NCBI RefSeq assembly: GCF_017873435.1
Contig: NZ_JAGGKG010000021.1
Location: forward strand, 22,341-86,340
DNA length: 64,000 bases
Reading direction: 5' to 3'
Source: Paenibacillus turicensis
GTDB taxonomy: Bacteria > Bacillota > Bacilli > Paenibacillales > Paenibacillaceae
Shown: positions 20,647 through 30,583 of the stretch, piece after piece
Numbering within the stretch: position 1 is the first letter of the stretch
Layout of the letters: the number at the start of each line of letters is the position of its first letter
Program-made: the position numbers and the translations under genes
The notes under the pieces: generated by a model
What the model was told of the DNA's origin: nothing
What the model saw: the letters and a program-made list of their open reading frames with translations, nothing else
Database searches by the model: none

Positions 20647-20667
20647 ACTAAAGATAGTTTAACGACG

Positions 20668-20690
20668 CGACACAGATCATGTGTCGTGTT
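20668..20690 (+). terminator. Hairpin after tetR
   Basis: CGACACA-GATCA-TGTGTCG followed by a short U-rich TGTTTGCT. Confidence 0.55.
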
Positions 20691-20726
20691 TGCTATATAA
20701 GTTAGTTGTTAGAAAACATATTGAAT

Positions 20727-20764
20727 ACCTGAAGCTGTTTTGCAGAATAGCCTCAGGTTTTTTA
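20727..20764 (+). terminator. Second terminator after tetR
   Basis: ACCTGAAGCT pairs with AGCCTCAGGT and is followed by TTTTTT on the plus strand. Confidence 0.8.
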
Positions 20765-20773
20765 GAACTTAAT

Positions 20774-21790
20774 TTATGGCTTAAGCTTTCCTAAAAACTG
20801 CGTGACCTCCTCCATATACCCCTCTGCCGTTATGCTTCTTGGCGCAAATAAAAAGGTTAATGTCGTTTTCCACTCAGAGCCAGCAATCGAGGTTGGCAAC
20901 ATCGAATGCTCTGTGTTAGGAAATACTTTTACATGAAGCAACGATTCAGGGGAAATTTTTGCACGATATACCTGTTCCGTTTCTTTAATATCTACGTTCA
21001 CATCATCCTCCCCAAGCAATAATAGCACTGGTGTTTTAAAATTAGCTAAATCTGCTGTAGCATCAGCATTAAAGTTTTTAACTACGAAGTTCCACCGTTC
21101 CTTAGACATCACATCATCCTTACGCGCAAGCTTCATATATTCTTCATATGAACCTTTTTTATCTAACAAACCTTTAATCTCATTTTCATACGTGACTTGC
21201 TTCTTAATTTCTTCTGAGCTAAAGCCGTCCTTTTTCATTTGACTGCGTGTATTATATTCTCCTTGTGTACGCCAATTAATTGCAGGTGAAACTAAAATGC
21301 TAAAAGCTAATTTTTCCTTGCCTGCAAGCTTAGGAATAACCCAACCCGCTTGGCTAGCGCCCCATACCCCCATTTTGGTATCATCGATCATAGGCTGTTT
21401 TTTTGCCCATGCCAATGCTTGCTGCGCTTCGACAACCCGATCATCAATACTTTGATCTAACCAATTTCCTTCTGAGCCGTTAATACCTCGTTTATTTAAT
21501 GACAACGAAGCATAACCTTGCTTAGCTAGCGCTTCCCATAACGGTTTGTAGCCTTCACTATGCGCCGCATCAATAGCACCGTCGCCATGAATAAATAAAA
21601 CCAAACCTAACTTCCCCGTATACTGTCTAGGCAAAGCAAGTGTACCTGTCAACTTGCCTTGTGGAGCATCAATTTCTATTGACTGTTCTACAATATTAAA
21701 CGTACTTTGCTGTAAAATATAAAGGCCTGTCCCCGTAAATAATAACAATGTAATGAGAATTGAAATCCATAGTTTTTTTCTTTTAAGCAT
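20774..21790 (-). CDS. Membrane-anchored alpha/beta hydrolase
   Basis: 338 residues. One N-terminal hydrophobic segment (LWISILITLLLFTGTGLYIL) with positive residues before it anchors or exports the protein. The hydrolase core follows: oxyanion VLFIHGDGAID, nucleophile elbow GVWGASQAGWV, acid in LLGEDDVNVD and base His in FPNTEHSML. The family includes dienelactone-hydrolase- and acyl-peptidase-like esterases; substrate unknown. It overlaps the GNAT gene by 8 nt and is the last gene of a MerR-GNAT-hydrolase operon. Confidence 0.88.
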   Translation of the reverse strand: MLKRKKLWISILITLLLFTGTGLYILQQSTFNIVEQSIEIDAPQGKLTGTLALPRQYTGKLGLVLFIHGDGAIDAAHSEGYKPLWEALAKQGYASLSLNKRGINGSEGNWLDQSIDDRVVEAQQALAWAKKQPMIDDTKMGVWGASQAGWVIPKLAGKEKLAFSILVSPAINWRTQGEYNTRSQMKKDGFSSEEIKKQVTYENEIKGLLDKKGSYEEYMKLARKDDVMSKERWNFVVKNFNADATADLANFKTPVLLLLGEDDVNVDIKETEQVYRAKISPESLLHVKVFPNTEHSMLPTSIAGSEWKTTLTFLFAPRSITAEGYMEEVTQFLGKLKP

Positions 21791-22448
21791 AAAGTTCTCC
21801 TTTGCGGGTCATGTAGTTCCATCTCTTTTCACCTAGCAATAATGCTGTGAGCAAGCTGTTATCACAGTTTTGTTGACTAAATTGATACCGTTCATATAGC
21901 TGAATCGCTTTATGATTATGGCTTGCAACATGTAGACTAAGATAAGTCATTCCAGCAGATTGCCGCATGAATTGGTGTGCCCATTGCAGGAGCTGTTTCC
22001 CGATCCCTTTACCTTGATGCTGAGGGTGAACCACTAAATCCTCAATGTAGCATTCCTCTAGTTTAGGGCTGTGCTGAAGCAGGTACAATCCTGTGATCAA
22101 TTTAAATAATTTCCAATTGCCAATGCTATTACATTTATTCCACCAGCTAAAATCAATAGATTTATTACGTTCATCAAATCCATGAGATCCATTAGATTCA
22201 TTAAATTTTATCAACTTCCATTTTATACACATAGTGCCTACCACCACTCCCTGCTGCCTAGCTACAATACGTAAGTTGTTAGGCTCCTGAGGTAAATAAT
22301 GAAGTAATTTTGTAAAAGTAAAGCCTAATTCCTCTATAGAAAGGGAGGTTAAATTTTCAAATTTGTATCCAAAGCCATATGCCATTAATTGACCTACAGA
22401 TGGATAAAGCTCAGGCTGAACTGGCTCTATAGTAATAAATAGGGTCAC
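21783..22448 (-). CDS. GNAT family N-acetyltransferase
   Basis: 221 residues from the GTG at 22448, with GGGAGGA 6 nt upstream; an ATG five codons earlier overlaps that site. The acetyl-CoA motif is YIEDLVVHPQHQGKGIGKQL and motif B is LSLHVASHNHKAIQLYERY. The N-terminal half is longer than usual and carries no clear second domain. The acceptor is unknown; location in a MerR-controlled operon suggests detoxification. Confidence 0.88.
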   Translation of the reverse strand: MTLFITIEPVQPELYPSVGQLMAYGFGYKFENLTSLSIEELGFTFTKLLHYLPQEPNNLRIVARQQGVVVGTMCIKWKLIKFNESNGSHGFDERNKSIDFSWWNKCNSIGNWKLFKLITGLYLLQHSPKLEECYIEDLVVHPQHQGKGIGKQLLQWAHQFMRQSAGMTYLSLHVASHNHKAIQLYERYQFSQQNCDNSLLTALLLGEKRWNYMTRKGELYA

Positions 22449-22508
22449 TATAATTCCTCCCATATTATATAAACAATTGACGATTAAAATCCAAGCCCCT
22501 AAGCTAGC

Positions 22509-23333
22509 TTAAACCTTATTGTTTTCCTTCAATTTGAGTAATAGTTCATAATGAATTTGCTGAGGTGTAAACAGCGACAAATATGATTTTTCAACGATAA
22601 TAAGCGGTACATCCTCATCATAACCTTGATGTGTAACTAGAGCATAGAATTGAGAGATATGCTCATCTAGCTCCATCTCATTTGTGACTGACAACTGACG
22701 GGACAAGTAAGTACCCACTGGTAATACCAGATCACCACTTGCTATATTGTCACTTTCTTGATTGTAATTTGCTTGATTACTAGGTGTATAAATCCCGACA
22801 CTCCCCGACTGATCGTATACATAATGAATATCTGCTTCAAACAAATTAGGTACTTTTCCTTGCTGCTGAGTAAGTAGCTTGGCATTTAACGTAGCTGGCT
22901 CCTGCATCCGAAACCATAACGATAAGGCCATCTCTTCACGATGAACAATGGAATACAAAGTCTCATTCTCAGCTTCATTCTTCTTATCATCAAGCGACTC
23001 TTGTTCTTGTAAAAGTCTTGTAATAAAGGACTTTGTATCTATTAGCTGTGCTATTGCGGCTTCTGTATCACTTAAAGCTTGGCTAAATAGCGATCTCATT
23101 TGAACCGAAGATAAGCCCCTGAAGCATTCCTTAATGACCTGAACCGATAACCCCATCTTCCGTAACAGCAAAATGTGTGCAAGCTGATAAATTTCATCGA
23201 TCCCATACATACGATATTGATTGTCAGCAATATAAGCAGGCATCAAAATTCCCTTTTCCTCAAAATAACGAATTTGATGTACAGACACTTGCATCAGCTT
23301 TGCTAGCTCACTAATTGTAATTTCATCCTTCAT
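22509..23333 (-). CDS. MerR family transcriptional activator with a C-terminal effector domain
   Basis: 274 residues. The N-terminal MerR domain (TISELAKLMQVSVHQIRYFE, then GIDEIYQLAHILLLRKMG) is followed by a coiled coil at about 75-120 and a C-terminal domain of about 140 residues (from SLWFRMQEPAT) that resembles the GyrI-like effector-binding fold of BmrR-type regulators. It probably responds to a small molecule. First gene of the operon with the GNAT and the hydrolase, and preceded by its own overlong MerR promoter. Confidence 0.88.
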   Translation of the reverse strand: MKDEITISELAKLMQVSVHQIRYFEEKGILMPAYIADNQYRMYGIDEIYQLAHILLLRKMGLSVQVIKECFRGLSSVQMRSLFSQALSDTEAAIAQLIDTKSFITRLLQEQESLDDKKNEAENETLYSIVHREEMALSLWFRMQEPATLNAKLLTQQQGKVPNLFEADIHYVYDQSGSVGIYTPSNQANYNQESDNIASGDLVLPVGTYLSRQLSVTNEMELDEHISQFYALVTHQGYDEDVPLIIVEKSYLSLFTPQQIHYELLLKLKENNKV

Positions 23334-23394
23334 GTATGCTCACACTCCTTTTGCTCTTTTATCCTTCTGTCTCGGCTACACTTAAGTTATCCCA

Positions 23395-23425
23395 AGTATA
23401 AACCTTAGGTCTGAGCTAAGGTCAA
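23395..23425 (-). promoter_or_regulatory. MerR-type promoter with 19-bp spacer and operator palindrome
   Basis: On the minus strand TTGACC (23420-23425) and TATACT (23395-23400) are 19 bp apart. The spacer contains CCTTAG-N7-CTAAGG (23403-23421), the arrangement by which MerR proteins untwist promoter DNA. Confidence 0.9.
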
Positions 23426-23459
23426 GCGCTTAATCCAAAAAAAATCAGCTTCTAAACAA

Positions 23460-23497
23460 AAAACAACAGCCTGTTTTAAACAAACCTGACTGCTGTA
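23460..23497 (-). terminator. Terminator of the ger operon
   Basis: ACAGC (23466-23470) and GCTGT (23492-23496) with an inner GTTT/AAAC pair; on the minus strand followed by TGTTTTTTGTTT. Confidence 0.65.
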
Positions 23498-23526
23498 CCT
23501 TACTTCATTCAATTTATTTCATTCAT

Positions 23527-23745
23527 CTATTTCATTAGTTTATCCACCCAACCAAAGGTGAGCTTAATGACCTGCGTTGGCCCTGGTAGATTAGGTTGAA
23601 AAACAAGGGTAATGGCTAAGATCATCGTCCCAAGCGTGATGGAATACATGATAATTTTAGCCCTTTTTTGTTGACAGTTATTGCTTTCTCCCACCATAAT
23701 AATACCCGATATCAATAAAATCCCGATGATCCACCACCCTTTCAT
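23527..23745 (-). CDS. Small two-TM protein, probable GerD-type fourth subunit of the germinant receptor
   Basis: 72 residues from the ATG at 23745 (GGAGG 5 nt upstream). It has two hydrophobic helices (WWIIGILLISGIIMVG and IIMYSITLGTMILAITLVF) and a short C-terminus. It is the last gene of a gerA-gerB-gerC operon, 52 nt after gerC. Some Bacillus germinant receptor operons carry a small two-TM D subunit that modulates the receptor, and size and position match. The identity rests on context. Confidence 0.7.
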   Translation of the reverse strand: MKGWWIIGILLISGIIMVGESNNCQQKRAKIIMYSITLGTMILAITLVFQPNLPGPTQVIKLTFGWVDKLMK

Positions 23746-23797
23746 AGGCGCCTCCATTTCTCATATCTGTCTTATATAAGTCTTATATAAGTCTGAA

Positions 23798-24985
23798 TTA
23801 ATTAGTCTTCCCTTCGCCTTGTGGTTCCGTTGACTTACCTGTATGGGTAATGACAACCTTGTTTACTACAGTAATGTCCATCTCCGTATATATTTTTTCC
23901 CAGTTATTTTTTTGCGCTTGCCATTGCTTCGGATAATATCTACGAAATTGAACTGATGTTTTAAATAAATCAGCTTTAAACTCGTTTTGTGAGAATACAA
24001 TTGCCTGTTCTGCGTATTCCTTTAACCGATCACTCCAAGCTTGTCTAACCTCTGATATCGCTTTTTGATCCGCCAAATCAACATTTGTTGTATTCAATAC
24101 AACATCTCCTTTTGCATTAACCAGCATTTTTACACTCCACTTTTGATTTTTGATGTGCGGTTGAATACTTACCGTTGCTTTATCTAAGCGAATGGCGATA
24201 ACGCCTTTACTGCTTTTAATGCTAATCGGGATAATAAAGTTATTAAGTTCATTTGAAAGTAATAATACGCCTCCACTAAGCGGTTCCTCCACAGTACGTA
24301 CATACTTTCCTTCCTTAAACAAACTAATCCCTTTAAAAAAAGGCGTAGTTGCCAGGTTTTCTTGCCCAATTTCTAGAGGTGAAATTAACAAACGAGATAA
24401 CAGCGCCGTTTTGCTAGGTCCATCTATTGAACGTACTAGCTCTAATAACGTCACTTTTGCACCAAGTCCTAAGTTTGCCATTTCACGTAATGATTCTGCT
24501 GAGCTTCTTTCCAAAGGATCAAGCAAAGCCAATATTTCCTCCGCACGTGCCTTACTTGAAAAAACATAAGCATGCTCACGAAATTCAGGATAGCGAAGAA
24601 AAAAATCAATATATTCACGCAAGCCTTGTTTGCTCGCCTCCTCATTAAAAACAATCACTTCGCAATGTCCCCAAAACATCTCCCTAGATACTTTTCTTTG
24701 TAGCCGGTTTAAAGCCTCTGCAATTGTGGAGCCTTCCGCTTTATGAATCATCGTAAGCCCACTCGGGCTACCTCCTGTGCTACCTACACTTTCAGTCCCT
24801 CCGCCTTTACGGGGAACAAAGATTTGCGCCGTTAACTGTACCTTTTCATTTTTATAATCAAGCCCTGTAGCAAGAACAATCGCTAAATCATTAATTTCTT
24901 TCCGCCCCCAACAGCCTGTCAATAATAAACTAAATGACAACAAAATAAAGAAGAGAAGATGACCAAGCTTTTGCTTACATTTCAT
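23798..24985 (-). CDS. gerKC: Spore germination lipoprotein, Ger(x)C family
   Basis: 395 residues. A lipoprotein signal (LLFFILLSFSLLLTGCWG) with lipobox LTGC is followed directly by the GRKEINDLAIVLATGLDY motif characteristic of GerAC/GerKC proteins. The Asp/Glu-rich REMFWGHCEVIVFNEE stretch is also typical. The protein is lipidated and sits on the outer face of the spore inner membrane as the C subunit of the receptor. It overlaps the B gene by 4 nt. Which of the GerA/GerB/GerK paralogues it represents is not certain. Confidence 0.9.
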   Translation of the reverse strand: MKCKQKLGHLLFFILLSFSLLLTGCWGRKEINDLAIVLATGLDYKNEKVQLTAQIFVPRKGGGTESVGSTGGSPSGLTMIHKAEGSTIAEALNRLQRKVSREMFWGHCEVIVFNEEASKQGLREYIDFFLRYPEFREHAYVFSSKARAEEILALLDPLERSSAESLREMANLGLGAKVTLLELVRSIDGPSKTALLSRLLISPLEIGQENLATTPFFKGISLFKEGKYVRTVEEPLSGGVLLLSNELNNFIIPISIKSSKGVIAIRLDKATVSIQPHIKNQKWSVKMLVNAKGDVVLNTTNVDLADQKAISEVRQAWSDRLKEYAEQAIVFSQNEFKADLFKTSVQFRRYYPKQWQAQKNNWEKIYTEMDITVVNKVVITHTGKSTEPQGEGKTN

Positions 24986-26097
24986 GATGGTTCACTTCCC
25001 TTATTCCGTCCTTGAAATAGCCGTTTTAAAAGGGCTACGGCATACAGCATAGCGGGTATAAACAGCAAAAAGGCTAACGTATATATATTTGCAGCTGCGC
25101 CTAACAAGCTAGCTGCACTGGATTGATCTGAAACGACCCAATAGGCAAAAACCAGACATAAAAAGGACAATGGAAAAACAACTGGCTTATAATCCTCCAT
25201 ACCTAACCACTCCGCTACTGAAGTCGCAAAAATGTAAAGAAACACAGATATTTTTACGAATATACCAAAAATCCAAATCGCAATGACAACCGCCTCAATA
25301 TGCTGTAGGAAATCAGCGATCGTAATATAGCGTGTCGCGATCATAAATGGATAAGCAAAGCTATCTGTCAAATCTCCCATCAAAAACAAACAAAATAAAT
25401 TACTAGCAATCATAGCGATGGTTGTAACTAGCAGTGAGATCAGCATGGAGCGTGTAAGTCCTTGCTTCTGATTTACATTTGGAATTAAAAACGCAATAAT
25501 GATGTATTCACTAAACCAAGCTGCTGGTGCAATCGCCCCTTTCATGCTAGGTAAAATTCCACGCTCCATAAATGGAAGTATTTCGGCGGGATCCAGCTCC
25601 CCAATTAAGAGCAAACAAATACCGCAAAATAATATTACAACTAACGTTACAAAAACTTGACTTGTCCGGCCAACGACTTCAATTCCAAATCTTACATTTA
25701 TCGCACACACAATAACCATTGTTCCCATAACAACATATAGCGGTGTAGCAGGTAATGCTGTACTAGTAATAAATTCACCATACTGACGAATGACAAGCCC
25801 CGTTAAATGTGGAAAAAACCATAAGAAGAGAAAGCTCACTATTTTTCCAATCCACTTGCCACATATGTAAGGACTGGCCTGAATAAGGGTTTTTCCAGGA
25901 TAGAGACGATGAAGACCGATAGACAAACCAATGGTTGCTAAGCCAAATATTGAGCCAATAATCGGTGAAATCCACATATCATGCCCGGCATAACGCATCG
26001 TGATACTCGGAACTGATAATATTGCAGTAGCAATTATAGTTGGAAAAACTAGAAAAGCTAATTGATTGGCTGAAATTTTACCTTGGTCTGTAAGCAT
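24982..26097 (-). CDS. gerKB: Spore germination permease subunit, GerB family
   Basis: 371 residues from the ATG at 26097, chosen for AAGGGAG 9 nt upstream; a longer start at 26139 would overlap the A gene. It begins MLTDQGKISANQLAFLVFPT and has about ten hydrophobic helices, fitting the APC-like GerAB/GerKB fold that binds the nutrient germinant. Overlaps on both sides show tight coupling with the A and C subunits. Confidence 0.9.
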   Translation of the reverse strand: MLTDQGKISANQLAFLVFPTIIATAILSVPSITMRYAGHDMWISPIIGSIFGLATIGLSIGLHRLYPGKTLIQASPYICGKWIGKIVSFLFLWFFPHLTGLVIRQYGEFITSTALPATPLYVVMGTMVIVCAINVRFGIEVVGRTSQVFVTLVVILFCGICLLLIGELDPAEILPFMERGILPSMKGAIAPAAWFSEYIIIAFLIPNVNQKQGLTRSMLISLLVTTIAMIASNLFCLFLMGDLTDSFAYPFMIATRYITIADFLQHIEAVVIAIWIFGIFVKISVFLYIFATSVAEWLGMEDYKPVVFPLSFLCLVFAYWVVSDQSSAASLLGAAANIYTLAFLLFIPAMLYAVALLKRLFQGRNKGSEPS

Positions 26098-26102
26098 ATC
26101 GT

Positions 26103-27605
26103 TTAACTCCCTTTTTTCCAAGACGTGGACCGCCACCACACATCCCTTAACCTAGATTTTGAGGTTGGGGCAATTGGCGATAAATAAGGGGTACCAAATG
26201 AGCGTAAGCTGCTTAAATGGATCACAAGCAATATAATCCCTAACATAATACCGGGTAAACCTAATGTGCCTGCTAATATCATCATCGGAAACCTCATAAT
26301 CCGCGTAGCTATACTTGCTGTATACCGTGGAATCATAAATGAAGCAATCCCCGTCATTGCAACAATAATAATCATTGGAGCCGATACAATCCCAGCCGAG
26401 GTCGCAGCTTGTCCAATAATAAGTGCACCTACGATACTTACGGCTGAACCGATCTGCTTCGGTAATCTAATCCCCGCTTCACGAAGCGCCTCAAATGAAA
26501 TCTCCATAATCAGCGCTTCGATTAATGCAGGAAAAGGAATCTCCTCACGCGCTCTTGCAATACTCAGCATCAATACAGTAGGAATCATCTCTTGATGATA
26601 AGTGGTAATGGCAACATAAAATGAGGGTAGCAGCAAAGCGATGATATAAAAGAAATATCTCAACCAGCGAATAAAAATTGTAATATAAATATTTTGATAA
26701 TAATCCTCTGGCGATTGCAGCATCGCAGACAATGTAACTGGTGCCACCAAGCAAAACGGCGTTCCATCTACAAAAATAGCAAAACGTCCCTCAAGCAGGT
26801 TGGATACAACCACGTCTGGACGTTCAGTTGCAATCATTTGAGGAAATGGTGAATAGGGCTGGTCGCTAATGGGTTCTTCAATGCATTGGCTCTCTAACAC
26901 ATCAGTTAGCTTTATTTTATTAAGACGGGCTTCCACCTCTTTGACCAAGTCGTCCGTAATTATCCCTTCCATATAGACAAGTGTTACTTTTGTACTTGTA
27001 TATTTTCCCATTACTTGTGATTTTATTTTTAGTGAAGGGTTTTTAATACGCAAACGGATTAACGATAAATTCATACTTTGAGATTCTGTAAATCCGTCAC
27101 GCGCTCCACGAACTGTAGATTCTGCAACAGGCTCCTCTGGCGTGCGTGAATGATCCTGAACAAAAGGATATACCGTCCCACCCGCTTTTCCAGCAACAAG
27201 AACTAAGGTTTCCCCTTCTAAAATTGCTTCCACTGCTTCCCCCACAGTGCTTACCACTTGAGCTGAGGAAACAGGAATATCCTGTTTCAAATCCTGTTGT
27301 GTTTCCTTTGCTCTGTACGGTTCAATATGATGTGTCATTGTGGTATCTTGTTCGGTATATCGCAACTCAATCTCTTCATCTTGACATTGTAGTGGTGCTA
27401 ATACTTGACGCTCCAATCGCTCCACATTACAAAGACCTGCACAATATACGCACAAAGCGGCAGTACCATTATGAGTCTCAAAGGAATGAAATATAATATC
27501 AGAACAGTGCAAAAAAACAGCACGTAATTGCTGTTCATCCAGTCCAATATCCCCGGTCAATTCAACCTGTTCTTTTTGCTTTGCACCCTTTGCTTGTGTA
27601 CTCAT
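26103..27605 (-). CDS. gerKA: Spore germination receptor subunit, GerA family
   Basis: 500 residues from ATG 27605 (AAAAAGGA 8 nt upstream). The N-terminal cytoplasmic half contains ESTVRGARDGFTES and NPSLKIKSQVMGKYT, hallmarks of GerAA/GerKA proteins, and EGRFAIFVDGTPFCLVAP; four to five TM helices follow. The A subunit forms the oligomeric ion channel core of the receptor in the spore inner membrane. A SigG-like promoter lies just upstream. Confidence 0.92.
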   Translation of the reverse strand: MSTQAKGAKQKEQVELTGDIGLDEQQLRAVFLHCSDIIFHSFETHNGTAALCVYCAGLCNVERLERQVLAPLQCQDEEIELRYTEQDTTMTHHIEPYRAKETQQDLKQDIPVSSAQVVSTVGEAVEAILEGETLVLVAGKAGGTVYPFVQDHSRTPEEPVAESTVRGARDGFTESQSMNLSLIRLRIKNPSLKIKSQVMGKYTSTKVTLVYMEGIITDDLVKEVEARLNKIKLTDVLESQCIEEPISDQPYSPFPQMIATERPDVVVSNLLEGRFAIFVDGTPFCLVAPVTLSAMLQSPEDYYQNIYITIFIRWLRYFFYIIALLLPSFYVAITTYHQEMIPTVLMLSIARAREEIPFPALIEALIMEISFEALREAGIRLPKQIGSAVSIVGALIIGQAATSAGIVSAPMIIIVAMTGIASFMIPRYTASIATRIMRFPMMILAGTLGLPGIMLGIILLVIHLSSLRSFGTPYLSPIAPTSKSRLRDVWWRSTSWKKGS

Positions 27606-27652
27606 TTTATGCATCCTTTTTATAATTAAAATAAGATCATTTTTTACGCTCA

Positions 27653-27682
27653 TAGCGTGTGCAGTAAAAGGAAAAATTATTC
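27653..27682 (-). promoter_or_regulatory. Candidate SigG/SigF promoter of the ger operon
   Basis: On the minus strand GAATA (27678-27682), an 18-bp gap and CACGCTA (27653-27659) approximate GMATR-N18-CATNMTA. Forespore expression is expected for ger operons. Confidence 0.45.
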
Positions 27683-27710
27683 TTTCATTCCATCCCTCGG
27701 ATACAATAAA

Positions 27711-27752
27711 AAAGAACCCCATCTATTTATATAAAAATAAAAGGAGTTCTTA
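27711..27752 (-). terminator. Terminator of the second chemoreceptor gene
   Basis: On the minus strand AAGAACTCC pairs with GGGGTTCTT, followed by TTTTTATTG. Confidence 0.8.
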
Positions 27753-27794
27753 AATACTAATTGAGGTTTTAGCTTTTGCAATGCAACATATTGC

Positions 27795-29870
27795 CTATTT
27801 TACTTTAAACTTAGAGGTTTGCTCCTGAAGCCCTTCACCTAAATGCGCAAGACTAATCGAAGACGAGGCAACTTCCTCCATCGAGGCAAGCTGCTCTTCA
27901 GAGGATGCGGCTACAGTTTGCGCGTGGCCCGCGGTTTCCTTAGCAATATGTGCTAATTGATCCACCGTTGAATTAATTTGCTCCGCACCTGCCATCAATT
28001 GTTGAGACGATGATGAAATTTCATGACTTTGCACTGTAATATTAGCCAAACCTTCAATTATTAATTGAAAAATATGCTCTGCTTCCGCCGCTCTCGCCGC
28101 ACCTTCACCAATTTGCTCACTACTATCAGTCATTGCCTTCGATGCTGCTTCATTGCCTTTTTGAATATCATCAATTAATGCAATAATGCCATTTGTAGCT
28201 TCCTTAGATCGTTCTGCCAATTTTTTAACTTCATCTGCTACAACTGCAAAACCTTTACCATGCTCGCCAGCACGAGCCGCTTCAATCGAAGCATTTAAAG
28301 CTAACAAATTCGTTTGTGTACTAATTTCTGATATTAGGTGACTGATTTTCCCAACCTCTTGGGAATGCTCATTTAACTTTTGAATAAGTCCTAAAGTAAG
28401 AATAGACTCTTCTTCCATTTTCTTCAGCAATGCAGCAGTTTCTATCATTTGTTGCCCACCCTGCTGTGCTTGTTCACTCAGATCTCCTGTTGTTTGCGAA
28501 GCAGCTAATGAACTATCTACAATCCGCTGAACCCCGCTAGCCATTTCTTCCATCGCACGCGCTGCTTCTTCTGTTGATTGCATTTGGGTCTCTGAGCCGG
28601 AGGCTACCTCTTGGATTGCCAATACCACATTTTGCGTGACCTTGCTACACTCCTCAGAACTTGTGCTCAGCTCTTCCGAGGAGGCTGCCATCTGAAGCGA
28701 GCTTTCGTTGATATTATCCAACAAATCTCTCATATTTAACGTCATCTCATTGAGATGATGTGCCATTTGTGCGAATTCATCTTCACCAGGTATAGAAAGA
28801 TGTGCTGTAAAGTCGCCATCTGACAAGCTTTTAGCTAAAGTGCTAACTTTGCCAAGGTTCTTAGAAATTCTAGAGCTATATCCTAAAACAACTGCAATTG
28901 AAACGACAATACCAATAACACTAATAATCGCAATCCACATTAATAATGTATATAACGGACTAAACAATTGTCCTTCAGGAACAGTAATCGTTAAAACCCA
29001 ACCTACCCCAGCCCCAACCTTTTCATGATAGACGCGATAGGTTTCACCATCCTCTGTATATTTAACCATCCCTCTTGTATTACTAAGTATTTCTTTTGCT
29101 GAAGCTGCTAATTCAGAATTGCTTTCCTTTTCCAGTTGCACCTTTTGTAATTTATTTTCATCAGGTCCTGCTAGATACAATCCTGTTTCATCATATAAAG
29201 TAACCCAACCTCCAGAGCCAACCTTAGTCTCTTGTACATAACTTTGAATGGTGCTTAAATTTAAGTCCCCAGTTACAACACCTAGTAAAGATTTATTCTT
29301 ATCAAAAAAAGGTACAGTGACAGTAGCTACACTTAAATTAAGCGTCTGATCGAAATAGGGTGGTGTCATACTTTTTTCTTTGGTACCGTTTGTATACCAA
29401 GGCTGCTGTACATAATTATAAGAAGGGTCACTATATTTCTCAGTAGTCTCAATTTTATCCCCTTCATGATAAGCGTATGTAGAAAAGAATTGGGTATCTG
29501 ACTTATAACGATTAGGCTCAAAATAAATCCCCATTCCAAGTGTATCTTTATTAGAGCTTAAAGCATTTTTTAAAATCGTCTGGTATTGCTCCAATGTATA
29601 GGTATCGGCTTGACTTTGTACTGTATTTGCAACCACCTCTGGTAGCTTACTATGTGCTTGGATGCTAGACGTAATTTGTGCAGATACTTCACCTAGCTGT
29701 ACATCCATTTTCTCTTCGATGATACTTGTAATAATTCCTTTTGCATACTGATAAGACACGCTGGATATTGCAATTAAAGTAACTAAAAATGCTGGTAGCA
29801 ACACCAATAAGGTTTTTGCTTTTACAGTTTTAAAACTGTTTCTTCCCCACTTAAACTTAAGCTGTTTCAC
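27795..29870 (-). CDS. Methyl-accepting chemotaxis protein with dCache sensor
   Basis: 691 residues. TM1 at about 20-42, a double-Cache extracellular domain at 45-305 ([18 protein letters not shown], then [20 protein letters not shown], the dCache_1 hallmark), TM2 at about 308-330, HAMP at 335-385, and a signalling domain with [20 protein letters not shown]. dCache receptors often bind amino acids or other small polar ligands. RBS AGGAGG precedes the ATG. Monocistronic. Confidence 0.93.
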   Translation of the reverse strand: MKQLKFKWGRNSFKTVKAKTLLVLLPAFLVTLIAISSVSYQYAKGIITSIIEEKMDVQLGEVSAQITSSIQAHSKLPEVVANTVQSQADTYTLEQYQTILKNALSSNKDTLGMGIYFEPNRYKSDTQFFSTYAYHEGDKIETTEKYSDPSYNYVQQPWYTNGTKEKSMTPPYFDQTLNLSVATVTVPFFDKNKSLLGVVTGDLNLSTIQSYVQETKVGSGGWVTLYDETGLYLAGPDENKLQKVQLEKESNSELAASAKEILSNTRGMVKYTEDGETYRVYHEKVGAGVGWVLTITVPEGQLFSPLYTLLMWIAIISVIGIVVSIAVVLGYSSRISKNLGKVSTLAKSLSDGDFTAHLSIPGEDEFAQMAHHLNEMTLNMRDLLDNINESSLQMAASSEELSTSSEECSKVTQNVVLAIQEVASGSETQMQSTEEAARAMEEMASGVQRIVDSSLAASQTTGDLSEQAQQGGQQMIETAALLKKMEEESILTLGLIQKLNEHSQEVGKISHLISEISTQTNLLALNASIEAARAGEHGKGFAVVADEVKKLAERSKEATNGIIALIDDIQKGNEAASKAMTDSSEQIGEGAARAAEAEHIFQLIIEGLANITVQSHEISSSSQQLMAGAEQINSTVDQLAHIAKETAGHAQTVAASSEEQLASMEEVASSSISLAHLGEGLQEQTSKFKVK

Positions 29871-30115
29871 AATTATTCCTCCTAGTATGGTAGTATCTAG
29901 ACAGTGGAAAAGTAATCAAATGTTTAAGTTATATCTTGTTCTGTTTATGTAATGGATATAGTTTAAAACTGATTCCCGTCCCCACAGTACTATCCTATCA
30001 CGACAAAACTGTCCTTAAAAGACCTTTTTTCGACAGCAAGTAGTTGTTATATGTACCTCCACCCGCTTACAGCCATTGTCTACACTTTTCATATAGGAGT
30101 TATGGAGGTTATTAA

Positions 30116-30454
30116 ATGAATGAAAAAAACACGGTTCACATGATTGGTGAACGAATCCGTTACTATCGTACTATGCGAAATTTAACTCAGGAAGAAATCG
30201 CTGAGCGTATAGGCAGCACCGGGTCATACATAGGGCGAATTGAACGCGGAGAAAAAAATGTTAAAATTGAAACTTTGGAGAAAATTGCAGACGCTCTCAA
30301 AATTAACGTTCTGCTCTTATTCCAGCAAGATACGCTAGAGCCACTTCACGACTATCCATGGATTATAAAAAGTGTTTCACTTTTATTGGAGCAGCCGGAG
30401 CGTAATCAACACAAAGCATACCGAATTTTAAAGGAGATCTTTCAGAACGATTAA
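30116..30454 (+). CDS. Xre family transcriptional regulator
   Basis: 112 residues. The HTH_3 domain occupies about 12-65 (IGERIRYYRTMRNLTQEEIA, then GSTGSYIGRIERGEKNVKIE). The C-terminal 45 residues are helical (LLLEQPERNQHKAYRILKEI) and may dimerise. RBS GGAGG lies 7 nt before the ATG. Target unknown; it may be the last host regulator before the prophage region. Confidence 0.85.
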   Translation: MNEKNTVHMIGERIRYYRTMRNLTQEEIAERIGSTGSYIGRIERGEKNVKIETLEKIADALKINVLLLFQQDTLEPLHDYPWIIKSVSLLLEQPERNQHKAYRILKEIFQND

Positions 30455-30583
30455 CAAACCTTAATACAATTAAGATAAAAATGTCGCTTTTTTACAATCT
30501 CCCTTCAAATACTAGGCATATAATAAAAGTTAAATTGTGGTATTTGAAGCAACTAAAATTACGAATGGATGTGGAATCTTATT

